NCBI GenBank assembly: GCA_025677815.1
Contig: JAIXMP010000027.1
Span: 496,001 to 560,000, forward strand
Direction of reading: 5' to 3'
Origin: Phascolomyces articulosus
Taxonomy: Eukaryota > Mucoromycota > Mucoromycetes > Mucorales > Lichtheimiaceae
Length of the DNA stretch: 64,000 bases
In this document: one piece after another, positions 27,255-38,935 of the stretch
How the letters are laid out: each line of letters begins with the position of its first letter
Numbering within the stretch: the first letter of the stretch is position 1
Program-made: the position numbers and the translations under genes
The notes under the pieces: generated by a model
Told to the model about the DNA's origin: nothing
Databases searched by the model: none
The model's input: only the letters and a program-made list of their open reading frames with translations

Positions 27255-28046
27255 ATGAAATTCACTACTTCATTGGCATTGTTTCCCCTTGCTTTAATGT
27301 TATTTGCCTCGACATTGCCTCAACAAGCGCACTCATTTTGTATTTACAACAAGGATGATTCAAAAGTTAGATTCTATGTAAAGCAAGTAGGTGGTGTGGA
27401 CAAAGTCCACGCCCCAAAGTAAGTACATTTACCATTGACTGTTTTTTAATATTTCTATAAAGTAACATTGATATTCATAACAAAAATAAACTCGTATACT
27501 AATCTACTTTATATTTGTTATTATTAGACGTTTCGAAAAGAAAGGTGTGTACCCTGGAAAAAGTGGATGTTGCGATTTTCAAAATTATGATTGTAGCGAT
27601 ATTGCTGAGAAAAATCATCCTATTAAACTATGGGTATGTTGTTGGTTTAAAAACCATAAAAAAAATTTCTTTGTCTTTTTTCTAATGCAACGTGGCTCAT
27701 ATTCCTACCCTTCTATATATATATATATATATATATCTAGTTCAATCTTTATCACTTTGGTCCAGATGCTGGTTATGATGTGACTTGCCCTGCCGATTCC
27801 AAGGTGTTTGTGAGTGGTACCCAAGAAGACCCCAAATTTGAAGTAACCGATGCTGATGGTAATCCCGTCGATTTCAAACTTTACAAGGTGAATCGAAAGG
27901 CGTATTCTTATGGTTACTCAAAAAATGACAAAAAGAAGGATGCTGTTATTGATGATTCGAAGAATAAAGGCGACAATGACAAGAAGAAGGGAGATGATGA
28001 TAGCAAGAAGAAGAATGGTAATGACAAGAAAGAAAATGATAATTAA
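27255..28046 (+). CDS. Small secreted protein with Lys/Asp-rich tail, function unknown
   Basis: Three exons (27255-27418, 27528-27633, 27741-28046) give 191 residues. The N-terminus (MKFTTSLALFPLALMLFAST) is a clear signal peptide with likely cleavage before HSFCIYN. The mature part has five cysteines in FCIYN, GCCDF, YDCSD and VTCPA contexts and a HFGPDAGYDV motif, so it is probably a small disulfide-bonded beta fold. From about residue 150 it becomes a low-complexity run of Lys, Asp and Asn repeats (DKKKD, NDKKKGDDD), ending in DN. I do not recognise the family; a wall-associated or effector-like role is possible but unsupported. It sits alone between the two sterol oxidase genes. Confidence 0.7.
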
Positions 28047-29422
28047 ACTAGATCACCACTACCTTAGAAATCCCTATTTATCATTAAAGTAACATAATAA
28101 AAATACCTTTTTATTTTATACAAAATCATCTTTACATATAATCCCCTGTGATATTGAATCTTGAAGAATAGTTATTGTCTCTTATAAATGTTTTAACGGG
28201 TGAATATATATTTTTGTATATCAACATATCAAGGGATACGTGTAATGTGTTTATTTTTCATCATATTAACTTTATCAACTATCCAGCAATGAAGTACAAT
28301 CATATTGCAATTCCTGCTAGTACATGACCTCGTTTATATATTTATACTCGTATATTTATGCAACCACAAGTGTTTATATTTAAACTGTGTAATAGAGATT
28401 TATACTATATATTACATTGATCCAATGAAAAAAAAGAAGGATATTATTCTGTAAAATCTACAGAAAAATGTGCTCCTGCATAATTATTTTAAGGGGATAC
28501 AGTAAAAAACAGCCAATTGGAATTTTTACTTACAACATGATAAATGTCATCTTACTAGTAAAGCTTCTATCACCTTTTATATATGTATATCGATAAATGA
28601 GAATAAATAAGTTTGTACTAACTTATTAAAAAGGAAAATGAGAAACATTCTTTCCCATCTGTCCTTTTTATACTTTGTATATTAGATTCATCTTGATAAA
28701 TATATTATAGTTATATACTTAAAATAGTAATAGTACAATGCTATCATTTTGAAACAGAAACAGATAAAATCTGATGATTTATGTTTTTTAAACTGTAATA
28801 AATATTTTTGTCGTATGTTAAAAAAAAAGTGAGTTTGACACCTTGATTCACATAGAAATCATTTTAATAATAATCATATTATTATTATAAATGGGATGAT
28901 TTTTTTTATGTTGTAAATATAAACAAAATACAGAAAAAAAAATGGTTGGGGAACCGAATTTTTTTTATTCTGTCATATGGGGGAACATTATCGGCCTATC
29001 CTTCCGTTGTCTATCTTTTTTTTGTTGATCCGTTGTACATATATATTATAACTCTCCATAAAATAACAAAGACTTTATTGCAAGTGATAGTGGCTTTTTT
29101 TCTCAATTAAAATTAGAGATAGAAATGTATATATAAAGCGGGAGGAGGGAGGAAGAAAGAAGATGAGGTTTGATATTATTGTTATTATTATATGATTAGA
29201 TTTGTGGTTTTTCTTATAAAATGGAGGAAAGGTTTTTTTTTAATATAGTATACCCGGTAAAAAGAAGAACAAAAAAAGAAATGAAGTTATTAAAAAGTAA
29301 AATTATCTGAATTAAATAGAAAGGGAATATTATAACACAAAAAGGAAAAAGAGAAAACATTATAAAAAGTATGAATAAGAGGTTGGATGTGTAAATGATA
29401 AAAAGTGTATGTTTTAAATAAA
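28047..29422. other. Intergenic, AT-rich
   Basis: No gene seen. A GA-rich purine tract at 29140-29170 and several poly-T runs are the only structure. Confidence 0.45.
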
Positions 29423-30641
29423 TTATTGTGCCTTAACCTTTTGAGCCTTGAGACGCTCTTCTTTTTGGCGTTTTCGATAGGCGACAAACTTGACATTGGT
29501 TCCAAAGACATGATCCCACAATCTGAACGATGATGCATAGTTTCCAATGAACATTTGGTGATGGTAATCGTGGTGCTCTGCACCTCTTTTTACAAAAAAA
29601 CAGAAAAAAAAAGGTATGATAGTTAGAACCAACATCTTTTGAAAACATGTGTACACTTCAACTTGAAAAAAAAAGTAAAAAAGACACTTACGCCCAGAAA
29701 GGAACCCAGTTATGCAAAGACCAAGGGAAATCATATCCAGAATGAGCATCAATGGCTTGAAACAAACGAAGTACAATCCATAGAAGCATAGTGGCCAAAT
29801 GAAGTTCCCATTTGACATCCAATTCCAACAAATAATGAACAACGCCATGATAGACCAAAGGACCTCCAACAGTACCAAAACCAAGGATCATGGTTTCAAT
29901 AGGATGAGCATATTCAGCAGCAATACCAAAAGGTGCAGAGTAATCATGATGAATCTTGTGTACCTTTTTATAAAATGGAGGCCAGTGCATGAAACGATGC
30001 ATGTGATAATGATAAAAGTCTTCAAAAATGAAAAAGATGGCGATTTCTACACACATTTGTTGCCTATTTTATAAAAAAAAAGTATTTAGTTTATCTTGCG
30101 TATGTAGTTGTTATGACAAACTAATAACGTAACATGTTGTCATGGGAATATATAACACTTACCAACCAGGGAAAGGTGCAGATACCCGCATACCGAGGAA
30201 AGTAGCCATAGGATGGAAAAAAAAGATGAGAGGACCTTCATACAAGAAATGAGACTTTAAAACTTTCCATGTACAATTCCAATAATCTTCATTACTGTTT
30301 GTCTTGTTCTATATATTCATTTAAGAAATTAGAATTAATAAAGTCATGTCATTTTCTTTTGTCATCCACTTTTTTGTCATTTATGATAAGGTCACTAATA
30401 AAATATAAATACATAGACAACTTACAGGTTGAAGTTTATATTTTTGAAAGTAAGGAATGAAATCGCAAATCAAGAAAGGAATGAAACGTCCAAAATAAAC
30501 AATTTCGTGCATCAAAAAGGCAAAGATACCAGTAACGACCAAGGGATCACGACCTTCATACATGCCTTCCCATAATGATTCAACATAGTTGAGTTGATAG
30601 GGTGTATCAGTTGTTGCTGCTGTAGTTGCGTTGAAATTCAT
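29423..30641 (-). CDS. ERG25: C-4 methylsterol oxidase, ERG25 type, copy B
   Basis: Four exons (30641-30426, 30308-30163, 30063-29692, 29585-29423) give 298 residues, with introns at exactly the same places as copy A. The histidine boxes (HYHMH, HKIHH, HHDYHH) are all present, offset by four residues from copy A because of a longer Thr/Ala-rich N-terminus. It should carry out the same ER reaction, oxidative C-4 demethylation in ergosterol synthesis. The last exon and the end of exon 3 are nearly identical in DNA to copy A, while introns and the first two exons have diverged. The promoter contains a GGCGCATCACACAGC sequence resembling that of copy A. Differences in promoters suggest different expression rather than different chemistry. 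Confidence 0.95.
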
Positions 30642-31080
30642 TATTTTATTTTTCCCCTCTTCTTTTTTTCTTTCTCAAGAAGAAACAAGTTCGAGAAATG
30701 AAGATGAAGGAAAAGAAGAAGAAGAAAAAGTTATTTTAGGATGTGTTCCTTATATCCCGCTCTCGGATTTAAATGTTTTTTTTTTTTTAAGGTACGGGTA
30801 GTTGTGATTTCGGCGCATCACACAGCAACCTATAAAAAATTAGAAAAGTGGTTGCATCCTTTTCATCCTTAATATCAGATAATTTAAAATCAGATATGAA
30901 TTCCTCTCTCTCTCATTAAGCAATCAGGCGACATTTTTTTTTTCCAACTTATATTTTTGACTGCTTTTTCTATTTGATGTTGAGCGCCTTTTTATTTTTT
31001 ATTTTTTTTAGACCTGTGTTACTAGGTTCAAACAAGGACAACAAAAACAAATCGTTGCCTTTAATAATTCATATTTCATT
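30642..31080. other. Divergent promoter region of ERG25-B and mS26
   Basis: Purine- and pyrimidine-rich tracts and a TATAAAA at 30831 lie between the two divergent start codons. No coding sequence seen. Confidence 0.4.
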
Positions 31081-31776
31081 ATGCATCGATTTATTAATCA
31101 ACCACGACACCGATTGTATTCTACAGCACGTACATTTGCACAAGGGTTTGAACCCCCAAAAGGAAGTCGAGAAACACCTAAATGGATCCCTAAACGACGT
31201 AACCCCGCTACTTCATTACCTTCTCATATGGGTAATGCGGAATCGACCAAAGCGCCCATGACGATGAGCCCAAAGAAACAATACCGTGACCAATTACGAT
31301 TAACACGTCATCAATATGCTAATGAATTATTGGGAAAACATGGAAAAAAGGAAACCGTGGTAGCTGCCAAACAAGCTGCAAGTGAAAAACGAATGCAACA
31401 AGAAAAAGAAGCTTTAGCTCATGAACGACAAGTCGCGTTAGAACGCGAAGCTGAATTAGTACAACGTTTGGATTTGGATTTACAAAAGACATCTTCCATT
31501 GGATTATCACAAAAACAACAACAACGGGATCAACATCGTCAATACCATGAACAAACATTACGTGAACAACGACGTAAACAACTTGTCAAGTTGTATAGTT
31601 CAGCAGAACATTTTGTTACATTGGAAAATTTGGATGCCAAGATTGAACAAGCATTGCATACAAAGCCACATCCTGCATACCATACTAGTTTAGAAGAATA
31701 TATTTTGACATCCACTTCAGAAGCTGCTGAAGTAGAAAGGAGAAAGGATGTGATCAAGGAAGCTATGGGATTATAG
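31081..31776 (+). CDS. Mitochondrial small-subunit ribosomal protein mS26 (PET123 type)
   Basis: An intronless frame of 231 residues. The N-terminus (MHRFINQPRHRLYSTARTF) is a basic, Ser/Arg-rich mitochondrial presequence. The mature part shows the PET123/mS26 pattern: KGSRETPKWIPKRR, MSPKKQYRDQLRLTRHQYAN, and a long charged coiled coil rich in Glu, Gln, Lys and Arg at about residues 85-175, followed by AEHFVTLENLDAKIEQAL. It should be a structural protein of the mitoribosomal small subunit. Its lack of introns is unusual among neighbours here. Confidence 0.75.
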   Translation: MHRFINQPRHRLYSTARTFAQGFEPPKGSRETPKWIPKRRNPATSLPSHMGNAESTKAPMTMSPKKQYRDQLRLTRHQYANELLGKHGKKETVVAAKQAASEKRMQQEKEALAHERQVALEREAELVQRLDLDLQKTSSIGLSQKQQQRDQHRQYHEQTLREQRRKQLVKLYSSAEHFVTLENLDAKIEQALHTKPHPAYHTSLEEYILTSTSEAAEVERRKDVIKEAMGL

Positions 31777-31974
31777 ATGATTGTAAATTTATATATATAT
31801 ATTAAAAATTGTGGTTTTTTTTATGTTTTTATTATTAATGAGAGAAAAAAAAAAGAATGCATTTTACAAAAAAAAAGATGTATATATAAAGTAGTAGTAG
31901 TACGTAGTAGTAGTGAGTAGAATTTGTTTTGTATAAGATGAAATTGGAGGATGAAAAATTATATAAAAAGAAAT

Positions 31975-33406
31975 CTAATAAAATTGAGCACAAAGAGGAT
32001 TTTCTTCTTGATGCCAAAATGCCATGGCTCTTCTCACACCCAAATAATGCGATGTGGCTGCAATAAGTACACAAATATGAAAGATTTGATGTGAAGCACC
32101 CCAGATATTAAATTTTCCAGGTAACCAACGTTCTGGTACACGACATGCATAAATCAAAGCACCTCCAACATAAGAAACTGCCATTAACACCAAATTCCAA
32201 AATGCAATAGTATCAGCAGCATTTGTAAACTATATATATATATCAATAAGTAATCTGTGGATCTAGATCTATCCCATCCAACCTAACCTAACCTCATCTA
32301 TTCCCAATAGATCAAAAAAAAAAAACTTACTCCATAAATAACTACACCATGTAATGTAGGTACAATACCAAATAAACCTAGTGCTAAGAAACATCCAGTT
32401 CTCATCCATCGATAAGCGGGAGTTCGGAAATGCTTTAACAGTACAACACTTGTTGTCATTGCACCAAGAATTGTAATTACCACCAAATAAAAGACTATTA
32501 TCCCAATATTTATTATATCAATAACATTGATCACTATTTTGCTTCTCCTACATCAAAAAAAAGACTTACTTTGAATTTTTGGATGACAATGGAAACCATA
32601 ATAAAGTAATGGAAAAAATGAACCACTAATGCCATTGAAATAGATCCACGTTTTTTTTAAAGTTAGGTATAAGTTTATCATGTGAACGAATCGATCTAGG
32701 TTTCCAGGAGGGAGAGGGGACATAAAAAAAACCCGATCCATCCTATTTCCAAGAAAAAAAAAAAACTTACACAGTAAGAGTAACAATACCAGCATAATCA
32801 CAACGATTCCATCGAGCGGCTACAGATTCTGAATGACAAGAGAAACAATGAAAACTACTACTAAATCCAAGACATGTCATGGCACCCAAAATAAAAGAGA
32901 AAAAGTAGATATAATCGGCCATAGTTAAGGTATCAAAAGGTTGTTCCCAAAGAAAATGAATACCCAATCCCAAAAAGAAGAAAAATCCTAATAAATGACT
33001 CCAAATATTGACTAATAATTTCAATGGAGTGAGTTAATTATTCATGAAAAAGATATAAAAAAAGAAATAAAAAAAAGAGAGAGAGAGAGCACGGACCACT
33101 TTCATTATGAAGATAGAATAAACTTTGGATACATTTTTTATAACTACCCGTAGGTAATCGATAACCAGAAGTGATAAAGATATTATCTTGTAACCATGGT
33201 GGAAGGTCTGGCCATGAAACTGTTTTTGATTTTTGATATTTATTTAACTTGTTACCACCTAATAAGTTGGTACGATCATTGTCTTGACGATCCCATTCAT
33301 TGGATTCTCTCATGGCAATGGGGTCTTGGTTATTATTATCACTTGAATGCATCGATTGCGTTGTTCGTCGTTGTCGTGGTTGTTGTTGCTGTTCAATGAA
33401 TCCCAT
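31975..33406 (-). CDS. AdipoR/IZH (haemolysin-III, PAQR) family seven-helix membrane protein
   Basis: Five exons (33406-33097, 33011-32771, 32625-32570, 32494-32331, 32229-31975) give 341 residues. After a cytosolic Gln/Asp-rich N-terminus come WPDLPPWLQDNIFITSGYR and HNESVNIWSHLLG, the PAQR signature. Seven transmembrane helices follow. Zinc-site residues are visible: FHCFSCHSE after helix 2-3, and SHQIFH (His-x3-His) before the last helix. Fungal IZH members affect zinc and sterol/lipid homeostasis, and the fold resembles ceramidase-type hydrolases. The first intron starts with the uncommon donor GTCCGT; the join restores the signature, so I keep it. Confidence 0.9.
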
Positions 33407-34890
33407 TTATTTATATACAAAAAGGTGACAATCCCTAAAATACCCTTATTCTATCTATTTTATCTTTTTTAAGTAAAAAAAAAAAAAGATAAAAAAAGGG
33501 ACACCTTTCTTATATAAAAAGAAAAAAAAAAAGACAAAAAGGTCAAAAAGTGGGGAATTGAGTTTATGCTGTCAGTGTCTCCGTCCAGAATCAGTTAAGC
33601 ATATCTTGGATTTTCGGATGAATAAAATGATATCTTTTCACATGTAAATTTATTAAATCGAAAAGAAGTTGTTGTATTTTTTTTATTTTTTAATAAGAAT
33701 CGTTTCAATAGAGAAATCATCATTATTTATATATGTGTTGTTTAATAATAATTAAACAATAATAAAGAATCACAGGTTTATTATTATTATTATCCATAAA
33801 TATGATAAAGAAATTTTACAAAAGTTTTTTAAACCGTACAAAGTAATTTCATTGTTTGATTAAAAAGATTTGGGAGTACAAAAAAAAAAAAGATCGTTTG
33901 TTGTATTCATGTGAAATACTTATCTACCAAAGCATTTCTTCTTCATGTTGTTGTTGTTTTGACATGATATCCAATTAAGAAGTTTTTGATGGGTTAAAAA
34001 ATTGTGTTACGATATATTTTATGAAACATGTGCTTTCTTTTTTTTTTTGTTGTTTTTTGATCTTGTTTTCTAAATAATAATAATAACGATAACGAATAAT
34101 TACTTGGATTTGAAAGGGTCTAATCATTTATTATTTCATCATAGTAATATATATATAACAAGAAGTAGTATTATATGTAATAATCTATCTATAACGGGAT
34201 TATATCGCCGAACTAAACTTTTTTTTGACAGATTATTGGGATTGACGTAATATATAACTGAAACCATCCCATGACAATGATGTTCTGGATCGATATTTCA
34301 ACATCTTTTTTGAACGATAAAATATGATATTATTTAAAACAACAATAATAACAAAATAACAATAGTGGGAATAATAAAACATCACTTGACAAAAGGGTTG
34401 TTGTTGTTGTTAAAAACAGGAAAAAGAAGATGATTGAAAATTGACACACGCAAAAAAACAATTTTTTTTTCCCAGACTTTTTTCAATACGATGCGATTAT
34501 TATTGTAATATGAAAAAGCAATTTTTGTCGTACAAGGTATTTTAAACTTCTCACACACACACACACATACAATTTTATATATATACCATATACTATACAC
34601 ACACACCTCACACATACACACTTATACACATATATATTATCACACACATAATTCACATAATATTTTTCCCTCTTTTTTTTTTTTCTTCTTTCTTTTCTTT
34701 CTTCTTCTTCCTTTTATTTTTTTATAACACACTTCTTTTTTTCTTTTTCCAATTCACTTTTTTTTTTTTTTTTAAAAAAAAAAACAACTAATATATCAAT
34801 ATACACCCACCCCTTTCTATATATATATATACATATACTTTGTTGTTTCAAACTTTCTCCATTAATCTTATTAAATAGCTTTTTTTTGTA
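33407..34890. other. Promoter-side region of the AdipoR and homeobox genes, low complexity
   Basis: Long poly-A/poly-T runs, a (CA)n tract near 34552-34568 and TATA repeats. The last 250 bases before the homeobox ATG are almost pure pyrimidine on this strand, as often seen before highly expressed fungal genes. No gene seen. Confidence 0.5.
34552..34568. repeat. (CA)n microsatellite
   Basis: About eight CA units, with more CA-rich sequence continuing to 34650. Confidence 0.8.
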
Positions 34891-36384
34891 ATGTCAAATT
34901 GTGTTTTACCATCAGTCGATAATAAGGTACAATAGAATATATATATTTTTTTTGACATGGAAAAAAAAAGACATTTCATTATATATATAAAAAAAAAAGA
35001 AACAAAGAAGACTAATATATATATATAATAGCAACGACGAGTATTCAGCCCTGTCATACTCTTTCATGACCACAGATTTGTTCGGGATGGGTCAGGCGAC
35101 TATGAACACGTACATATACCTTACAGAGATCCACATTATGTACCATCCATTGAATCTTCCAAAAAACGTATTTATCAAATGCTTGAAGATAATGGCCGGT
35201 TTTGGGCCGATGTAATGATGGCATGTTCAAAAGGTAAACTTTTTTTTTATTCTGCTTATCAATGCAAAAAAAAAGTACATGTCAAAAAAAAAAATCCAAT
35301 TTATAGAGACACACTGCCTTATGACAAATTTGTCTCCTTTATTTTTTTTCTGTTACCTTACACACTTCCCCTTTTCTTTTTCTTTTTCTTCTTCATTATC
35401 ATCCTTTCTCTTTCCTTCTCCTCCTCCTCCTCCTCCTCTCCCTCCCCCCAAAAAAAAAGAAGTATATATCCCCTTTATCCTTAAGTCTGTGCACTTTTAT
35501 ATACTTAATATTAACATATATAAAATGATTAAATAGATACAACAACTACATCAACCATTCAAGAAAATAATAAACCACTTTCACCTGTACCATCACTTGT
35601 TTCATCTTCTTCACCTGCTTCATTAACACCACGCGAGCCACCTCAAGAATGGAATCGTTTAGTTCCTTCTTCTTCAACTTCTTCTACATCTTCTACTTCA
35701 TCACCACCTCCTCCTTTATCCAATACAACCTCCTCTTCAACAACCACATCATCTACAACAACAACGACAGTTCATACTGAACGTCGACCCTATCAAAGAC
35801 GTAGTCATCCACCTACAATGCATGTAGCACGTCAAAAAAGAGCAAGACGAACTGCGCCTGTGATACAAACAGGTCAATTAGCCATGCAACAACAACAACA
35901 ACAACAAAAGCGCAGCCATTCATCCAATAGTTCATCTTTACATCATTCAACTAAAAGCTCAGCAACATCTTCATATAATAATAATAATGGAGGGATAAAA
36001 AAACGACAACGTAGTAATTTACCTAAACCTGTAACAGCTATTTTAAAAACTTGGTTAACAGAACATAAAGAACATCCTTATCCAAATGAAGATGAAAAAA
36101 TTGCTCTTGTAAAAAAGACAGGCTTGGCAAGAAATCAAATTTCAAATTGGTTTATCAATGCAAGAAGACGTATTTTAAGACCCATGTTAATAGCAGGAGA
36201 GGATCATGAAGAAGAAGAAGAAGAAGTTGATTTTGTTGAACACCATTCACAACATCATCATCATTCACATCATCTTCAACAACAACAACAGCAGCAGGAT
36301 CATGACGGGTATACTACTTATAGAAGAACTTCTTCTATTTCAAGGCGTGGGTCTTCTGGTGTTACCAGTCGAACCCACCATTAA
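34891..36384 (+). CDS. TALE-class homeodomain transcription factor
   Basis: Three exons (34891-34926, 35032-35233, 35537-36384) give 361 residues. The homeodomain lies at about residues 235-294: LPKPVTAILKTWL for helix 1, the three-residue loop extension EHPYPNEDEK, NQISNWFINARRR for the recognition helix. This is the KN/TALE subtype of fungal developmental regulators. Before it are Ser/Thr/Pro-rich and Gln-rich tracts and two basic patches (RRPYQRRSHPP; RQKRARRTAP) usable as nuclear signals. After it are acidic (HEEEEEEVDFVE), His-rich and Gln-rich tracts. Exon 2 encodes a conserved-looking FHDHRFVRDGSGDYEHV stretch. The first coding exon has only 12 codons. Targets are unknown; related factors control mating, sporulation or morphogenesis. 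Confidence 0.88.
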
Positions 36385-36909
36385 GTAGTTTCTTTTTTTT
36401 TGAGAAAAATGACAAGTTTTTTTTTTTTTTTTACTATTCACACTAAGAAAGTTATTCTTACTTCTTTCCCCCCAACCCTTTCCTTTTGACATATTATATA
36501 TACATATACATATACATATATATATATATATATATAGACTACGGTCAAAAAACAAACATCCTTTTTTTTTCTTATATTCTTTTTTGTATGATTTATTATA
36601 TATCTTTTTTTTTCATATTGTATATCTTTTATATCTCTTTTAAAAACACTTCCTTTTTTTTGTTGTTGTTGTAATATTCCATATATATCTGTTTCTTTCC
36701 TTCTTTCTTCTTTATTATATACACAAAACAATCACTTTAACAATGTGATTTTGTTACCATTATCATTATTTTTTTATTTTATCAAGGCCATTTTTGATGA
36801 ATTTATAAAAAAAAGATATTGGTTATTCTTCTTTTGTATATCATTTTCTTTTTTATCTTTTTTCCATTATTTTATATAGATTATATTTCTTATTATTTTT
36901 ATATATATT

Positions 36910-36936
36910 TTATTATTATTATTATTATTATTATTA
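36910..36936. repeat. (TTA)n microsatellite
   Basis: About nine TTA units. Confidence 0.85.
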
Positions 36937-37009
36937 AAAAACTGATTTCACGCCAAACCGGAATTTCATTTTTGACAACCTTTCTTTTTTTTTTTATAAA
37001 CTGTCAAAA

Positions 37010-37036
37010 TAATAATAATAATAATAATAATAATAA
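37010..37036. repeat. (AAT)n microsatellite
   Basis: About nine AAT units, roughly 75 bases after a TTA tract, so the two can pair as a hairpin. Confidence 0.85.
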
Positions 37037-37477
37037 CTGCGCCTCCTTTTTATATATATATATACTTCTCCTCCTCTCCCCCCCCAAAAAAAAGGAGGTT
37101 AATTATAATATATATAATTATGATAAGGTCTAACTTGGATGCATATTATATTTGCATCTCTATTTATATCATTAAAACTTGATTAAAAACAACAACAACA
37201 ACAGCAGCAGATGATGATGATGATTCCTATCCTGTTGAAAATGGATGATTTATTAGTCTGAAACAATTTATTATAAAAAAAATAGGTCTGGGTTTTTATT
37301 TTGACAGCGCGCAAATGGAATGGGGAATGATTGCTTATCAAAAATAAAAAAAGGAAAAACCCTTAAAAAAACAACGATGCATCACTTTTTCTTTTATATG
37401 TGCATTTTTCTATTTGGGCGGCTCATATTTACGGGATGAAAATGATGAAGGGGGAGAGACTTTATATATAAACGCCC

Positions 37478-37479
<2 letters not shown>

Positions 37480-37514
<35 letters not shown>
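37480..37514. repeat. (TTA)n microsatellite
   Basis: About eleven TTA units. Confidence 0.85.
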
Positions 37515-38146
37515 GTATGTATTGTGGCAAAAAAAAAGTTGACAGCAGACGGGATGGTGCTAAAAAAGTAAGATGGGTCCATTACCCAACCATCAAGTTT
37601 AAACAAATAGAAAAAAAAAACCTTAAAAAAAAAAAAAAAAGATGGACCATTCATTTTTTATCCCCCATTTTTTTAGGGTTTTATACACACGCTACTTGAC
37701 AGCTAATAAAAATTTATTTTTCTCCTATCGTCATCATTCTCATCATCATCCATCCACCCCACTAATAATGAGTACTCTTTCTATGTTGATAGATGATGTC
37801 TCTTGTCACTCGATTGTAAAGTTTATAATTTTTGTTTGCTGAATAATAAGATTTATACACAAATAAAAAGTTGCCCTTGTTTGTATTCCATCTTCTCAGA
37901 AGCATTATTGGGTGAGAAAAAAGATGAAAGATAAGAATATAATCTGTCAAAATGATTATATTGTAATACCTATCCTATTATCATCATACTTATCATCCAT
38001 GACGTGATGAAGATAACCTTTACCCTTTCCTTTTCTTTATTACCTTTTGCCATGAATTACTTTATATTTATCATACTTTTTTATATATTCTTTCTTTCTT
38101 ATTAATGAATAATAATGATAATGATAATAATAAATGATACATTAGA

Positions 38147-38148
<2 letters not shown>

Positions 38149-38178
<30 letters not shown>
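38149..38178. repeat. (GT)n microsatellite
   Basis: Fifteen uninterrupted GT units; a short CA tract at 38233-38242 is complementary. Confidence 0.9.
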
Positions 38179-38181
<3 letters not shown>

Positions 38182-38935
38182 TATATGGCTGTGTGAATGG
38201 GAGCAATAATTTCGCCGATTTCCTTTTGTGTCACACACACACCCATCTGTCAATTTTTTCCTTCCAGTTTTATCAATTATTTCTCACGCTAAAATGCCGA
38301 AATATCCTATAAAGAATGACTCAGTCAAATCATGCTTATCTATTTCTTTTTCTTGGATAAGACATTTCAAGAGTGAATCTTAATCCTTTTCTCGCAAATC
38401 TTCTATTATTACTGTTACATGAAGAAATACATATATCTGTCATCTTATTTGAAGTACTCTTATGTACTATTTATTAAGAGTAAGCTTTATTAAATTAGTA
38501 TATTATTCATTTCAAATTATGTATACTTTGTCAAATTCTTCAACAATAAGATCAGCCAGTTACTACATGGAGGAGGGGCTCTAATAAAGTTTATCTTGCT
38601 ACTAGGTTATGTATAGTGTATCTATTCTAGTAAATATACCACCCTTATATTCAAGACAATGCTCGTAGAGATGACCAAGATTGTTTTTATTAGTGTTATT
38701 TTCAGAAATAGCAATGGTGAAATACATAAAGTAGGATCTAGTAGACGGAATATGTTATTACCATGCATTATCATTCATGTTGCATATATAGAGTCCATAT
38801 TCAAAAAAAAACATGTGATACTCTGGCTCTTTTTAAAGTTGCATATCCATATAAATGTTTTTTTTTTATAATTGGGACTTGAAAGAAGTTCATTTATTGA
38901 CATATTTATTTACAGGATTTGGACTAATGATTCTT

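Larger units (their letters stand above)
36385..38935. other. 2.5-kb gene-free, microsatellite-rich region
   Basis: Dense simple repeats: TA/CATA at 36497-36536, TTA at 36910-36936, AAT at 37010-37036, TTA at 37480-37514, GT at 38149-38178, plus poly-A/T runs. The open frames here are products of the repeats. No RNA gene or transposon ends recognised. Confidence 0.6.

Noticed and set aside
35179..35536. Open frames with Phe/Ser/Pro-rich sequence
   Set aside because: They lie across an intron of the homeobox gene and come from pyrimidine tracts.
36438..37133. Several Tyr/Ile/Lys-rich open frames
   Set aside because: Produced by TA and TTA microsatellites; no homology or splice structure.
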